From Candidatus Gastranaerophilales bacterium (GTDB taxonomy: Bacteria; Cyanobacteriota; Vampirovibrionia; Gastranaerophilales; Gastranaerophilaceae): a DNA stretch of 18,981 nucleotides. The stretch covers positions 1 to 18,981 of the forward strand of contig CANRHJ010000014.1 in the NCBI GenBank assembly GCA_947630355.1. The letters run 5' to 3'. Each line of letters begins with the position of its first letter. The stretch's first letter is position 1. The notes under the pieces were generated by a model. It was not told the origin of the DNA. It did not search any database and saw only the letters and a list, made by a program, of their open reading frames with translations. The position numbers and the translations under genes are program-made. This document shows positions 1 to 7,634 of this stretch, piece after piece.

Positions 1-56
1 TCAACAGCCTTCCCCGTTACAAATAATACAGCTTCTATTCTTGATTTTAAATCCAT
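1..56 (-). CDS. scpB: ScpB, segregation and condensation protein B (N-terminal 18 codons, cut by window edge)
   Basis: An ATG at position 56 on the minus strand opens a frame reading MDLKSRIEAVLFVTGKAV before the window ends. This is the usual opening of ScpB, whose first winged-helix domain begins with a short basic segment followed by an (I)EA(L/V)LF(V/A)(S/T)G motif. ScpB dimers bind the kleisin ScpA and form the Smc-ScpA-ScpB condensin that compacts and segregates the chromosome. The start lies 8 nt after the scpA stop and a GGTAAT stretch precedes it, so it is probably the third gene of smc-scpA-scpB. The identification rests on 18 residues plus perfect context. Confidence 0.85.
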   Translation of the reverse strand, partial: MDLKSRIEAVLFVTGKAV

Positions 57-64
57 ATTACCGC

Positions 65-928
65 CTATGCCGTTTCCGATTGCGCTTCCGTTTTCGGCGC
101 ACCTTTTACCACATATAAATCCGAATAAAATTTCTCCTGCCTGATTTCAAAATCACTCTCTTCCGTTAAAAATAATAACGAAATATATGCTGTGACTTCA
201 TCTAAACCAAGTAACGTTAATGTCTTTAATTCTACTTTCTCTTCTTTTTTAAAGATATTTTCAAGATTTTCATATAATATCTTCATACCGCTTTCAATAT
301 ATTCTTCCTGTGCAAGATTTATTATATCGTCGGTTGAAAGATTTTTATAACTGCGCACACGACGTTTTGCTCTATCTAATGAATTCTTTAATTTCTGCTT
401 ACGATCAAGTTCTTCATAAAACTCTAATTGCCTTATTAAATCCTTCAATGTTACTATTCTGTTTCGGTTGAGCTTTACACTCGTACGTCTTTGTATAATA
501 TCATTTATAGGTATTACATTATCGGGAAAATCTTGATAATACATATCTTCATCAGGTGATATATCATCATACTCCGACTGCTCATCAGATTCAGAATGAA
601 CCTCAAATTCAGAAGCATCTAGCCCTACCAATACATTCGATTTTAACTTTAATAATACCGCAAGAAAAAATAATGCTCTGGAACTTGTTCTTAAATTATT
701 GGATTTATTTTCAGCCAGATGCAGCATATATTTATTTGCTATATCAGCAATATCTATATTCCAAGGATCTATTTTCCCTTGTTTCGCCATTTGCACAAGT
801 ATTTCTATACCGTCTGTTTCTTCCTGAGGACTGTCTGATATAATATCAGGGCTTAATTCCAAATCATTTTGAACAGATTCCGGCGTACTTTGTATATAAA
901 AATTATTTACATCCTTTGGATTTAACAT
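65..928 (-). CDS. scpA: ScpA, kleisin subunit of the Smc condensin complex
   Basis: A 287-residue kleisin that bridges the Smc heads and recruits ScpB. The N-terminal ScpA helical domain is seen at about residues 38-102 (DGIEILVQMAKQGKIDPWNI, then ALFFLAVLLKLKS), which contacts the Smc neck. An acidic low-complexity linker follows at about 104-138, then a basic helical stretch, and a C-terminal winged helix at about 225-275 (LKTLTLLGLDEVTAYISLLF) that contacts an Smc head. The first ~37 residues are a polar extension before the canonical domain. The start codon lies 3 nt after the smc stop, with AGGGA 7-8 nt upstream inside the end of smc, so translation is probably coupled. The acidic linker makes it somewhat longer than typical Firmicute ScpA. 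The family call is firm because of both motif and neighbours. Confidence 0.93.
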   Translation of the reverse strand: MLNPKDVNNFYIQSTPESVQNDLELSPDIISDSPQEETDGIEILVQMAKQGKIDPWNIDIADIANKYMLHLAENKSNNLRTSSRALFFLAVLLKLKSNVLVGLDASEFEVHSESDEQSEYDDISPDEDMYYQDFPDNVIPINDIIQRRTSVKLNRNRIVTLKDLIRQLEFYEELDRKQKLKNSLDRAKRRVRSYKNLSTDDIINLAQEEYIESGMKILYENLENIFKKEEKVELKTLTLLGLDEVTAYISLLFLTEESDFEIRQEKFYSDLYVVKGAPKTEAQSETA

Positions 929-931
929 TTA

Positions 932-3900
932 TCAGTCCCTGTATTTTCTTCCGGATACACATGTTTTACCATGTTCTTTTTGAGTTACACCTATTGTACT
1001 ATTTGATGATTTTACCATAGATTGCTTATGACTAACTACTATAAATTGCGTATTTTTTGACTGCTCTCTTATCATATCCGCAACTTTTACAACATTTATT
1101 TCATCAAGACTTGCATCTACCTCATCCAAAGCATAAAACGGTGCAGGCATATATTTCTGTATCGCAAATACAAGAGCTAATGCAGTTAACGATTTTTCCC
1201 CTCCGGACATCGCTCCAAGCTTCTGTTTCTTTTTGTCTCTATGCTGAGCCTCTATCGTTAAACCGCCTTCAAACGGATTTTCCGGATTTTCCAGTACTAA
1301 TTGACCTTCCCCTTCGGATAACTGCGTAAATATCTCTTTAAAATTATCATTTATATTATTGTATGTTTTTAAAAATGTCTCTTTTTTAACCTGCTCATAT
1401 CCGGTCATTTTACTTAAAATTTCTTTGCGCTCGTTTGTTAATGTTTCTATCTGTTCCTTCTTCTCTTCCTGTTTTTTCCTTACCTCGTCATAGGCATCTA
1501 TTGCCAGCATATTTACCGGTTCCATCTCTTCCATACGTTTTTGCAAACGCTGAATTTTCTCGGTTATCTCCTCCGTTGATATCTCGGTCGGCGTTAATGT
1601 ACTTATATCTATGTTATTGGCCTTTAATTCGTTCCTTACTTCCTCAAGACGGGGTTCTAATTCACGTCTTCTCGCCTTATACGACTCTGCCTGCTCCGAT
1701 AACTTTTCTATATCATTTGTAATTTTATTTTTCTTTGTCTCAGCTCCCAACATCTCTTCCTGTACAAGATCCCGCTGCTTCTGAAGCTCTATTAACTTCT
1801 CTCCGAGTGTCTTTATCTTATCTTCCAGCTCTTTTGCTCTCTCTTCTATTTCTTTTATCTCTTGTGCAAATCTTACTTTGTCTTCCTGAGCCGTCTCATT
1901 ATCTTTTAACAGTTTCTGTATCTGATCTTCACGATTCTTTATTATATCTTCGTTAAAGTTTATATCCCGCTTTATGTCATTTATCTCGGTGTTATATTTT
2001 ATTATCTTATTTTGATATTCTTTTATCTTATTTTCGATGGCTGAAGTCATTTCTTTCAGTTTTTTTAATTCACCTTCCGTCATCTTACTTTCTATTTCGG
2101 CTATTTTATCCTGAAGTACTGCCGTCTGTGTATTCAGATTAACCAATTTTTCTTCGTATTTTTCCAGCTTCTTTTCCGTATTTTGAATTTTAGGTTCATT
2201 CTCTTTTATAATTTTATTATTTTCTTCAATTTTTTGTTCATTATTCTTGGAATTATTATTCAAATTATTAAGCTCCAATTTGGCACTGTTTAGAGCTGTC
2301 ATAGTATTTGAATAATTATTTCTGATTTGTTCACGCCTGCTTTCAAGGTCCTCTCTTGTTTTTTCAAGTGCCGCATATTGCTTTTGTAATTGTGCAAATC
2401 GCTCTTTGTATTTATTTAATTCATCGTCCTGATTTTGACTGAATTTTAAACCCGAAGATTGTCTGTCTCCTCCGGTTATTGCCCCTGATTTCTCAAACAA
2501 ACTTCCGTCTAACGTAACTAAACGATATTTCCCTATTAACCTCTTTGCACTGTCATAATCTTCCACTATCAGTGTTTCACCAAGTGCATAATAAAAAACA
2601 TCCAAATATTTATTATCAAAATCCACAAGGTTTATCGCATAATCCACAACGCCTTTTTCTTTAGGCATTCTTAAACTTCCCGGCGCCCGCTTCATACGGG
2701 TTAACGGCAGAAATGTAGCAGTTCCGGCTCTGGATGATTTTAAATAGTCTATACAATGTCTCGCTACATCTTCATCATCAACTACTATATTCTTCATTCT
2801 TCCGCCCATAGCTACCTCAAGAGCCGTAGAATATTCTCTTTCCACACTGCCCAATTGCAATAGCGGAGCATGAACTCCCCTTATCTTGGCTTTTATTATG
2901 CTGTCTATCCCTCTCCCTAAAGTAATTTCCTCGTTTGCACTCTTTTGCGCTTCTAAAGTTATTAATTTCCTCTGTGCCGTCTGAACATCATACATTAAAT
3001 CCGATAATTCATTCTTATTCTTATCTAAATTGTATATTATATTCTCTTGAGCAAGTTTACAAGAGTCCATTTCTTTGCTCAATTCTTCAACCTGCATGGT
3101 CAGTTTATCTTTATTTTCCTTATAATTTGTCTTAAAAGAAACTAACTCACTTAATGACTTCTTAGCATTCTCCACTTCTTTTTTATAAGAAGCCAATTCC
3201 GTTTCCAAAGGTAAACTTTCGTTACGTATGTTCCATTCTTCTTCTTTTAATGTTTCAAGTTCCTTCTTTAAGTTATTTCTTTCCTCTATTTGTTTATCGG
3301 CATTCTTATTCAGCCCGGATACTTCCTCTAATATCTTTGATAATTCCGCTTCCTGAATTTTTATATTCTCTTCGGTTTTTTCTATCTCTTTTTTATTCTC
3401 TTCTATCTTCTCATTTAGTTTTTCAATTTTTTCTTTATTATTTTCTATCCCGTTTTTAGAATTTTCTATTGTCTTTAAATTGTCATGAATATTCTTTTCT
3501 ACGGAGCTTATTGCCAATTCTTTTCTGGCTATTTGTCCTTTTAATTCTTCCAGCTGTTTTTTTGTTTCAATTTGTTCAGCTTCTCCGTTATTTTTCACAA
3601 GCTCGGATATCTGTGAATATCTTTTCTTTATCTCAATCAGAGAGTCTTCCAGTTTTTTTAATTCTTCTTCCGCTGTTTTTTTATTCTTATTTGCATCCAA
3701 TATGTTTTGATGAGCAAGTTCTATATTTCTTTTTAAATCAAAATATTTTACACCCGTAATTTGACTTTCCAACTGCGTTTTTTCATTTTTCAATTTCTGA
3801 TACTTTAATGCTGTTTCTTTCTCTCCTGCAAGCCTTTGTATCATTTCATCAATTTGAGTCAGAATTAAATTAGCATCATCTACCCTTTTTTCGACAGTCA

Positions 3901-4429
3901 AAAGTTCTTCTTCGGCTTTTGCTATCCTCCTGTTAAAATCGGCAACGCCTGCTATTTCATCAATTATTTCACGTCTTTCTTTTGCTGAACAGTTTGTTAT
4001 ACTCAATACGTCATTCTGCATCATTACATTGTAACTGTTTGGTGTTACTCTGTATTTTTCAAGTTTAGAATGAATATCAGTGAGTGTTGAAGCCTTATCG
4101 TTCAAATAATATGTACTGATGTAGCCTTGCGATGACTTTTTTAACCGTCTTGCCACGCTTATTTGCTCTTCTTCATTGTTATCAGGGGCAAATACTACTT
4201 TTACATAAGCTTCATTTTTCTTTGTATGTGTTGATATGAACTCTGAAACTTGTTCCATTCTCAAATTTCTTGCACTCGCAAACCCGAGTGCAAATAATAT
4301 GGAATCTATGATATTACTTTTTCCCGAACCGTTCGGACCCGCAACTGTCGTAAATCCTTTTAAAAACGGGATTGTAATATCACTTGCAAATGATTTAAAA
4401 TTGTCAATTTCAAGTTCTTTTATATACAA
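932..4429 (-). CDS. smc: Smc, chromosome segregation ATPase (probable TTG start)
   Basis: Full-length Smc, about 1165 residues. The N-terminal ATPase lobe has Walker A GPNGSGKSN at 31-39. Long Lys/Glu-rich coiled coils flank a hinge at about 505-660 that includes GVHAPLLQLG and an ITGGD motif. The C-terminal lobe has the ABC signature LGAMSGGEKS at 1071-1080 and Walker B with D-loop FYALDEVDASLD around 1099-1109. Smc dimers use ATP to entrap and extrude DNA with ScpA/ScpB. The open frame runs upstream to 4639, but those 70 codons do not resemble Smc. A strong promoter lies inside them, and translation from TTG at 4429 gives M-YIKELEIDNFKSF, the normal Smc N-terminus. No ATG is available before Walker A. 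No good Shine-Dalgarno precedes the TTG. Family certain; start likely. Confidence 0.92.
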   Translation of the reverse strand: MYIKELEIDNFKSFASDITIPFLKGFTTVAGPNGSGKSNIIDSILFALGFASARNLRMEQVSEFISTHTKKNEAYVKVVFAPDNNEEEQISVARRLKKSSQGYISTYYLNDKASTLTDIHSKLEKYRVTPNSYNVMMQNDVLSITNCSAKERREIIDEIAGVADFNRRIAKAEEELLTVEKRVDDANLILTQIDEMIQRLAGEKETALKYQKLKNEKTQLESQITGVKYFDLKRNIELAHQNILDANKNKKTAEEELKKLEDSLIEIKKRYSQISELVKNNGEAEQIETKKQLEELKGQIARKELAISSVEKNIHDNLKTIENSKNGIENNKEKIEKLNEKIEENKKEIEKTEENIKIQEAELSKILEEVSGLNKNADKQIEERNNLKKELETLKEEEWNIRNESLPLETELASYKKEVENAKKSLSELVSFKTNYKENKDKLTMQVEELSKEMDSCKLAQENIIYNLDKNKNELSDLMYDVQTAQRKLITLEAQKSANEEITLGRGIDSIIKAKIRGVHAPLLQLGSVEREYSTALEVAMGGRMKNIVVDDEDVARHCIDYLKSSRAGTATFLPLTRMKRAPGSLRMPKEKGVVDYAINLVDFDNKYLDVFYYALGETLIVEDYDSAKRLIGKYRLVTLDGSLFEKSGAITGGDRQSSGLKFSQNQDDELNKYKERFAQLQKQYAALEKTREDLESRREQIRNNYSNTMTALNSAKLELNNLNNNSKNNEQKIEENNKIIKENEPKIQNTEKKLEKYEEKLVNLNTQTAVLQDKIAEIESKMTEGELKKLKEMTSAIENKIKEYQNKIIKYNTEINDIKRDINFNEDIIKNREDQIQKLLKDNETAQEDKVRFAQEIKEIEERAKELEDKIKTLGEKLIELQKQRDLVQEEMLGAETKKNKITNDIEKLSEQAESYKARRRELEPRLEEVRNELKANNIDISTLTPTEISTEEITEKIQRLQKRMEEMEPVNMLAIDAYDEVRKKQEEKKEQIETLTNERKEILSKMTGYEQVKKETFLKTYNNINDNFKEIFTQLSEGEGQLVLENPENPFEGGLTIEAQHRDKKKQKLGAMSGGEKSLTALALVFAIQKYMPAPFYALDEVDASLDEINVVKVADMIREQSKNTQFIVVSHKQSMVKSSNSTIGVTQKEHGKTCVSGRKYRD

Positions 4430-4460
4430 TTTCGATAATACCCATGCCTGGACAACTTTA

Positions 4461-4489
4461 ATTACACAACAAATAAACTTAATAGTCAA
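4461..4489 (-). promoter_or_regulatory. Sigma-70-type promoter of smc-scpA-scpB
   Basis: On the minus strand TTGACT (4489-4484, 5 of 6 consensus bases) is separated by exactly 17 nt from TGTAAT (4466-4461, 5 of 6). Transcription would start near 4454, about 25 nt before the TTG proposed as the smc start. This excludes the longer open frame as the smc N-terminus for this transcript. The match is by eye and there is no experimental support. Confidence 0.68.
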
Positions 4490-4593
4490 AAACTTTACAT
4501 AGATTAAAACATTTGTAAAGTAATTTCCTTTTATATGAAAAAAGATATATACTGTTATTAAATCTTGGAGCGGCAGATTTAAAATGCAGTTCG

Positions 4594-4632
4594 AAAATTT
4601 CGCCGGCATACGGATTACGCAAAATTCCGCCG
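4594..4632 (+). repeat. Pair of 12-bp direct repeats upstream of pilT
   Basis: AAAATTTCGCCG at 4594-4605 and AAAATTCCGCCG at 4621-4632 differ at one base and lie 27 nt apart start to start, in a locally GC-richer patch between the smc promoter and pilT. They could be an operator or simply chance. A TATACT at 4548-4553 is a possible -10 for pilT but lacks a good -35, so I do not call a pilT promoter. Confidence 0.4.
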
Positions 4633-4662
4633 AACACAATTTTATTTCAGGGAGTTATAAGA

Positions 4663-5757
4663 ATGACAGAGTATAATATTAAATCTTTACTGCAAAAAGC
4701 CGTAGAACTCGGTGCCTCCGACGTGCATTACATCATCGGAGAAGTGCCTTCTTTCAGAATTGACGGCAAAATTATAAAAACAAAACTCCCGCCGATAACC
4801 GATCAAGATATGAATAATGCTATTGAACTGATGGCACCCGTTTCTATGAAAGATAAAATTATTAAATCGTTTGATAGCGACTTCCCTTTTGAAATTCAAG
4901 GATTATCCAGATTTAGAGTCAATATTGCCATGTCTTTCGGCTGTCAATCAATGACAGTACGTCTTGTACCCTACGACATTCCTACTTTAAAACAACTTAA
5001 CCTGCCCGCAACAGTTGAAAAATTGTCAAATTTTGACAACGGAATTGTTCTTGTTACCGGTGTCGCAGGCTCCGGAAAATCCACCACAATAGCCTCCCTT
5101 GTTGAACATATTAATAATACCCAAAACAAACATATTGTTACCATTGAAGATCCCATTGAGTATGTTTATAAAAGCAAAAAATCCATCTTTACCCAGCGCC
5201 AAATAGGTATTGATACACAAAGTTACCTTGAAGGTTTGAAATTCGCTTTAAGACAAGACCCTGATGTTATTATTATCGGAGAAATAAGAGATATGGATAC
5301 CGTTCAAAGCGCTCTGCACGCTGCCGAAACAGGACACCTCGTCTTTGCTACCCTCCATACCTTTAACGCAATCCAGACAATTAACCGTATTTTAAGCTTC
5401 TTCCCGCCTAATGAAAGGGATGCCGTAAGAAGCCAATTTGCAGAAGTCTTTAGAGGCTCAATATCTCAAAAATTACTCCCGAAAATGGAAGGTAAAGGCA
5501 GATTTCCCGCTGTTGAACTTCTTATTTCCACCCCCACCATTAAAGACTTCATTTTGAAAGATAAACTTGAAGAAATATACAAACTCGTTCAAAACGGTTC
5601 TTACAACGATATGATTACTTTTAATACGTCTTTGTTTGATGCTTATAAAAAGCAAATTATCTCTAAAGAAACTGCACTTGAGCACTCGGACAACCCTAAC
5701 GAACTTTTGCATTTAATTCGCGGTGTATACTCAGGCAGCAATATAATGGATTTCTAA
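4663..5757 (+). CDS. pilT: PilT-type twitching motility / pilus retraction ATPase
   Basis: A 364-residue hexameric secretion ATPase of the PilT/GspE superfamily, the usual PilT length. It powers depolymerisation and retraction of type IV pili at the cytoplasmic face of the inner membrane. The N-terminal PAS-like domain opens with the PilT-style ELGASDVH at about 15-22. Motifs in order are Walker A GVAGSGKST (133-141), Asp box IEDPIE (161-166), Walker B VIIIGEIRD (202-210) and His box HLVFATLHT (225-233). The C-terminal helical part has TPTIKDFI in place of the classic AIRNLI. PilB-type long N-terminal domains and the zinc tetracysteine motif are absent, which favours PilT over PilB. GGGAG at 4650-4654 sits 8 nt before the ATG. 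It is the first gene of a tight run with recO and deoC; no other pilus gene is in view. Confidence 0.9.
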   Translation: MTEYNIKSLLQKAVELGASDVHYIIGEVPSFRIDGKIIKTKLPPITDQDMNNAIELMAPVSMKDKIIKSFDSDFPFEIQGLSRFRVNIAMSFGCQSMTVRLVPYDIPTLKQLNLPATVEKLSNFDNGIVLVTGVAGSGKSTTIASLVEHINNTQNKHIVTIEDPIEYVYKSKKSIFTQRQIGIDTQSYLEGLKFALRQDPDVIIIGEIRDMDTVQSALHAAETGHLVFATLHTFNAIQTINRILSFFPPNERDAVRSQFAEVFRGSISQKLLPKMEGKGRFPAVELLISTPTIKDFILKDKLEEIYKLVQNGSYNDMITFNTSLFDAYKKQIISKETALEHSDNPNELLHLIRGVYSGSNIMDF

Positions 5758-5761
5758 ATAT

Positions 5762-6529
5762 ATGAAAGAACAATTCACCACAAACACCATAAACCTTAAA
5801 TCGTATAATATCAGTGAATCTGATAAAATAATTTTGATGTATTCCAAAGAAAAAGGGCTTATTAAAGGAATCGCAAAAGGAATAAAAAAGACAACAAGTA
5901 AACTTGGAGGCAGAATGGATTTGCTTGTTGCAAATAAAATGATGCTCAATAAAGGCAGAAACCTTGATACTATCTGCCAAGCAGAAGCTTTAAATACATT
6001 CTTCAACCTGCGAAATGATATGAATAAACTGTTTTACTCTTTATATTGTGCGGAAATTATAGCTAATTTCGGTATAGAAAATGATCCAAACAGTGAAGAT
6101 ATATTTAATCTGTTTTATAACTTCCTTGAAAATATGGCTGATTCAAAAACAAAAGAACAAATTATGCTTTGCGTACTGAGATTTCAACTGAAAATAATGG
6201 ATATTACGGGTTATTCCATTGAACTGAAAAATTGTATCAAATGTTCTTCCGAGATAAGGGAAAGCGATGACGTATACTTCTGTGCTGAACAAGGCGGAAT
6301 ACTATGCAAATCCTGCGCGGAAAACGTTTCAAAAAAAATTAAAATCCATTATAAAATAAAAGAATTTTTATTCACTTTGCTTAAAGAAAATTTTAATGTT
6401 CATACACGCTATGACGAACTCGCCAACGAAAAAGTTTGTGATATCTGTATAAAACTTATGAGAAATTATATAGAATATTATTCGCCAAAAAAATTTAAAA
6501 CTACGCAAATGATTGAAAGTATAAGGTAA
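5762..6529 (+). CDS. recO: RecO, DNA repair and recombination mediator
   Basis: 255 residues, normal RecO length. RecO works with RecR (and RecF) to load RecA onto SSB-coated single-stranded DNA and also anneals complementary strands. The N-terminal OB-fold is visible at about 1-75: a start resembling the family's 'T.AIVL....ysEsDkii.l.skekG' pattern, including SESDKIILMYSKEKGLIKGIAKG. A helical domain follows, and a zinc-finger-like segment has CIKC (158-161), C174 and CKSC (182-185). The ATG is 4 nt after the pilT stop with only a weak TGGA upstream, so coupling to pilT translation is likely. Sequence conservation in RecO is low, but length, OB-fold start and zinc cluster agree. Confidence 0.86.
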   Translation: MKEQFTTNTINLKSYNISESDKIILMYSKEKGLIKGIAKGIKKTTSKLGGRMDLLVANKMMLNKGRNLDTICQAEALNTFFNLRNDMNKLFYSLYCAEIIANFGIENDPNSEDIFNLFYNFLENMADSKTKEQIMLCVLRFQLKIMDITGYSIELKNCIKCSSEIRESDDVYFCAEQGGILCKSCAENVSKKIKIHYKIKEFLFTLLKENFNVHTRYDELANEKVCDICIKLMRNYIEYYSPKKFKTTQMIESIR

Positions 6530-6532
6530 ATT

Positions 6533-7189
6533 ATGAATATTGCACAATATATTGAACATACTCTTTTAAAACAGGATGCAACAAAAAACGATTTAATCAA
6601 ATTATTTGAAGAAGCAAAAAATTACAATTTTAAAGGGGTCTGTATAAACAGTTCCAATGTTCCTTTTGCTAAACAATATCTGAAAGACAGTGATATTAAA
6701 ATAGTTACCGTAGTCGGATTTCCTCTTGGTGCCTGTTTTAGTGAAGTAAAAGCTTTTGAAGCGGAAAAATCCATCAAATCGGGAGCCGATGAAATTGATA
6801 TGGTTATTAATGTCCAATCTTTAAAAGATAAAAATTACGATTACACTCAAAAAGATATTGAAACCGTTAAAAAAGTCTGCGGAAATACCCCGTTGAAAGT
6901 TATTATTGAAACAGATTTATTAACAAAAGATGAAATAGTTACAGCTTGTAATATTATAGTTAAAGCAAATGCGGATTTCGCAAAAACCTCAACGGGTTTT
7001 GTAAAAAACGGTATCGGAGCTAAAGTTGAGGATGTTAAACTGATGTATGAAACACTAAAGAACACTAATGTTAAAATAAAAGCTTCAGGCGGAATTAAAA
7101 CTTATCAACAGGCTGTTGATTTAATTAATGCAGGTGCTCAAAGATTAGGAACCAGTTCGGGAGTTCAAATATCTACCTATAGTCTTTGA
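6533..7189 (+). CDS. deoC: DeoC, deoxyribose-phosphate aldolase
   Basis: 218-residue class I aldolase (TIM barrel) that splits 2-deoxy-D-ribose 5-phosphate into glyceraldehyde 3-phosphate and acetaldehyde in deoxynucleoside catabolism, in the cytoplasm. The start has the family IEHTLLK motif. The Schiff-base lysine is K151 in DFAKTSTGF, the proton-relay aspartate is D89 in DEIDMVINV, and the second active-site lysine is K183 in KIKASGGI. The C-terminal phosphate-binding loop GAQRLGTSSG is intact. AAGG at 6523-6526 lies just before the recO stop and 6 nt before this ATG, 3 nt beyond that stop. The last 17 nt overlap tail-to-tail with the opposite-strand gene ending at 7173. No deoxynucleoside phosphorylase or deoB gene is in the window. 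Confidence 0.95.
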   Translation: MNIAQYIEHTLLKQDATKNDLIKLFEEAKNYNFKGVCINSSNVPFAKQYLKDSDIKIVTVVGFPLGACFSEVKAFEAEKSIKSGADEIDMVINVQSLKDKNYDYTQKDIETVKKVCGNTPLKVIIETDLLTKDEIVTACNIIVKANADFAKTSTGFVKNGIGAKVEDVKLMYETLKNTNVKIKASGGIKTYQQAVDLINAGAQRLGTSSGVQISTYSL

Positions 7190-7625
7190 TATTCTTGAAT
7201 AAATCCTTAAAATCCATTGGTACAGGTATCTCTTCCTTTATCTTATCCACGAGTTTTTCAACCTTTTCGCCTATTTTTTCTCCTGCTTCTTCCTGCGATT
7301 TTTCTGCCGCTTCGCTTTCAGCTTTTTTCTTAGCCTCTTCAAGCAGCTTTTTCGTTTCTTCTCTCATTTTTTCTTCTAACTTTTTCAGTTTTATCTTATT
7401 CATTCTGAAAATATGTTTAACCGAAAAATAAAGAATTATAATTCCTATTGCTATATATTTACATTCCGATATTGTTTTTTTTGTTTTAGCAGTTAAAATT
7501 CTGCTTTCAACTGATTCTTCTTTCTCGGAATTTCCTGTGCAAAACGTAATTGGTGAAACATTTGGATTATGATTATCTTGATTGGACTGTGAGGGAGTGC
7601 AAATTCGGATTGAATTTATTTTCAT
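7173..7625 (-). CDS. Unknown small membrane-anchored coiled-coil protein, last gene of a four-gene operon
   Basis: I do not recognise this gene. From ATG 7625 it encodes 150 residues: a polar N-terminal tail of about 50 residues containing SPITFCTGN, one hydrophobic segment at about 54-71 (KYIAIGIIILYFSVKHIF), and then a highly charged Lys/Glu/Ala-rich coiled coil at about 75-130 ending in a short PVPMDFKDLFKNI tail. The likely form is a single-pass membrane protein with a soluble helical domain. A GTG at 7634 would add three residues, but AGGTG 6 nt before ATG 7625 favours the ATG. The SD overlaps the stop region of the upstream gene (stop 7635-7637), so it is probably translated with the GH13-like gene. 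Its 3' end overlaps deoC by 17 nt. Confidence 0.75.
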   Translation of the reverse strand: MKINSIRICTPSQSNQDNHNPNVSPITFCTGNSEKEESVESRILTAKTKKTISECKYIAIGIIILYFSVKHIFRMNKIKLKKLEEKMREETKKLLEEAKKKAESEAAEKSQEEAGEKIGEKVEKLVDKIKEEIPVPMDFKDLFKNIKDYR

Positions 7626-7634
7626 AATAAACAC

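Noticed and set aside
1057..3759. Several plus-strand open frames opposite smc
   Set aside because: They are antisense shadows of the Lys/Glu-rich coiled-coil codons, giving Leu/Ser/Phe-rich sequences without ribosome sites or family motifs.
4430..4639. N-terminal 70-codon extension of smc
   Set aside because: It lies upstream of the TTG that gives the canonical Smc N-terminus, contains the likely smc promoter and has no resemblance to Smc.
7626..7634. GTG start adding three residues to the small coiled-coil gene
   Set aside because: AGGTG is ideally placed for ATG 7625 and too close to the GTG to serve it.
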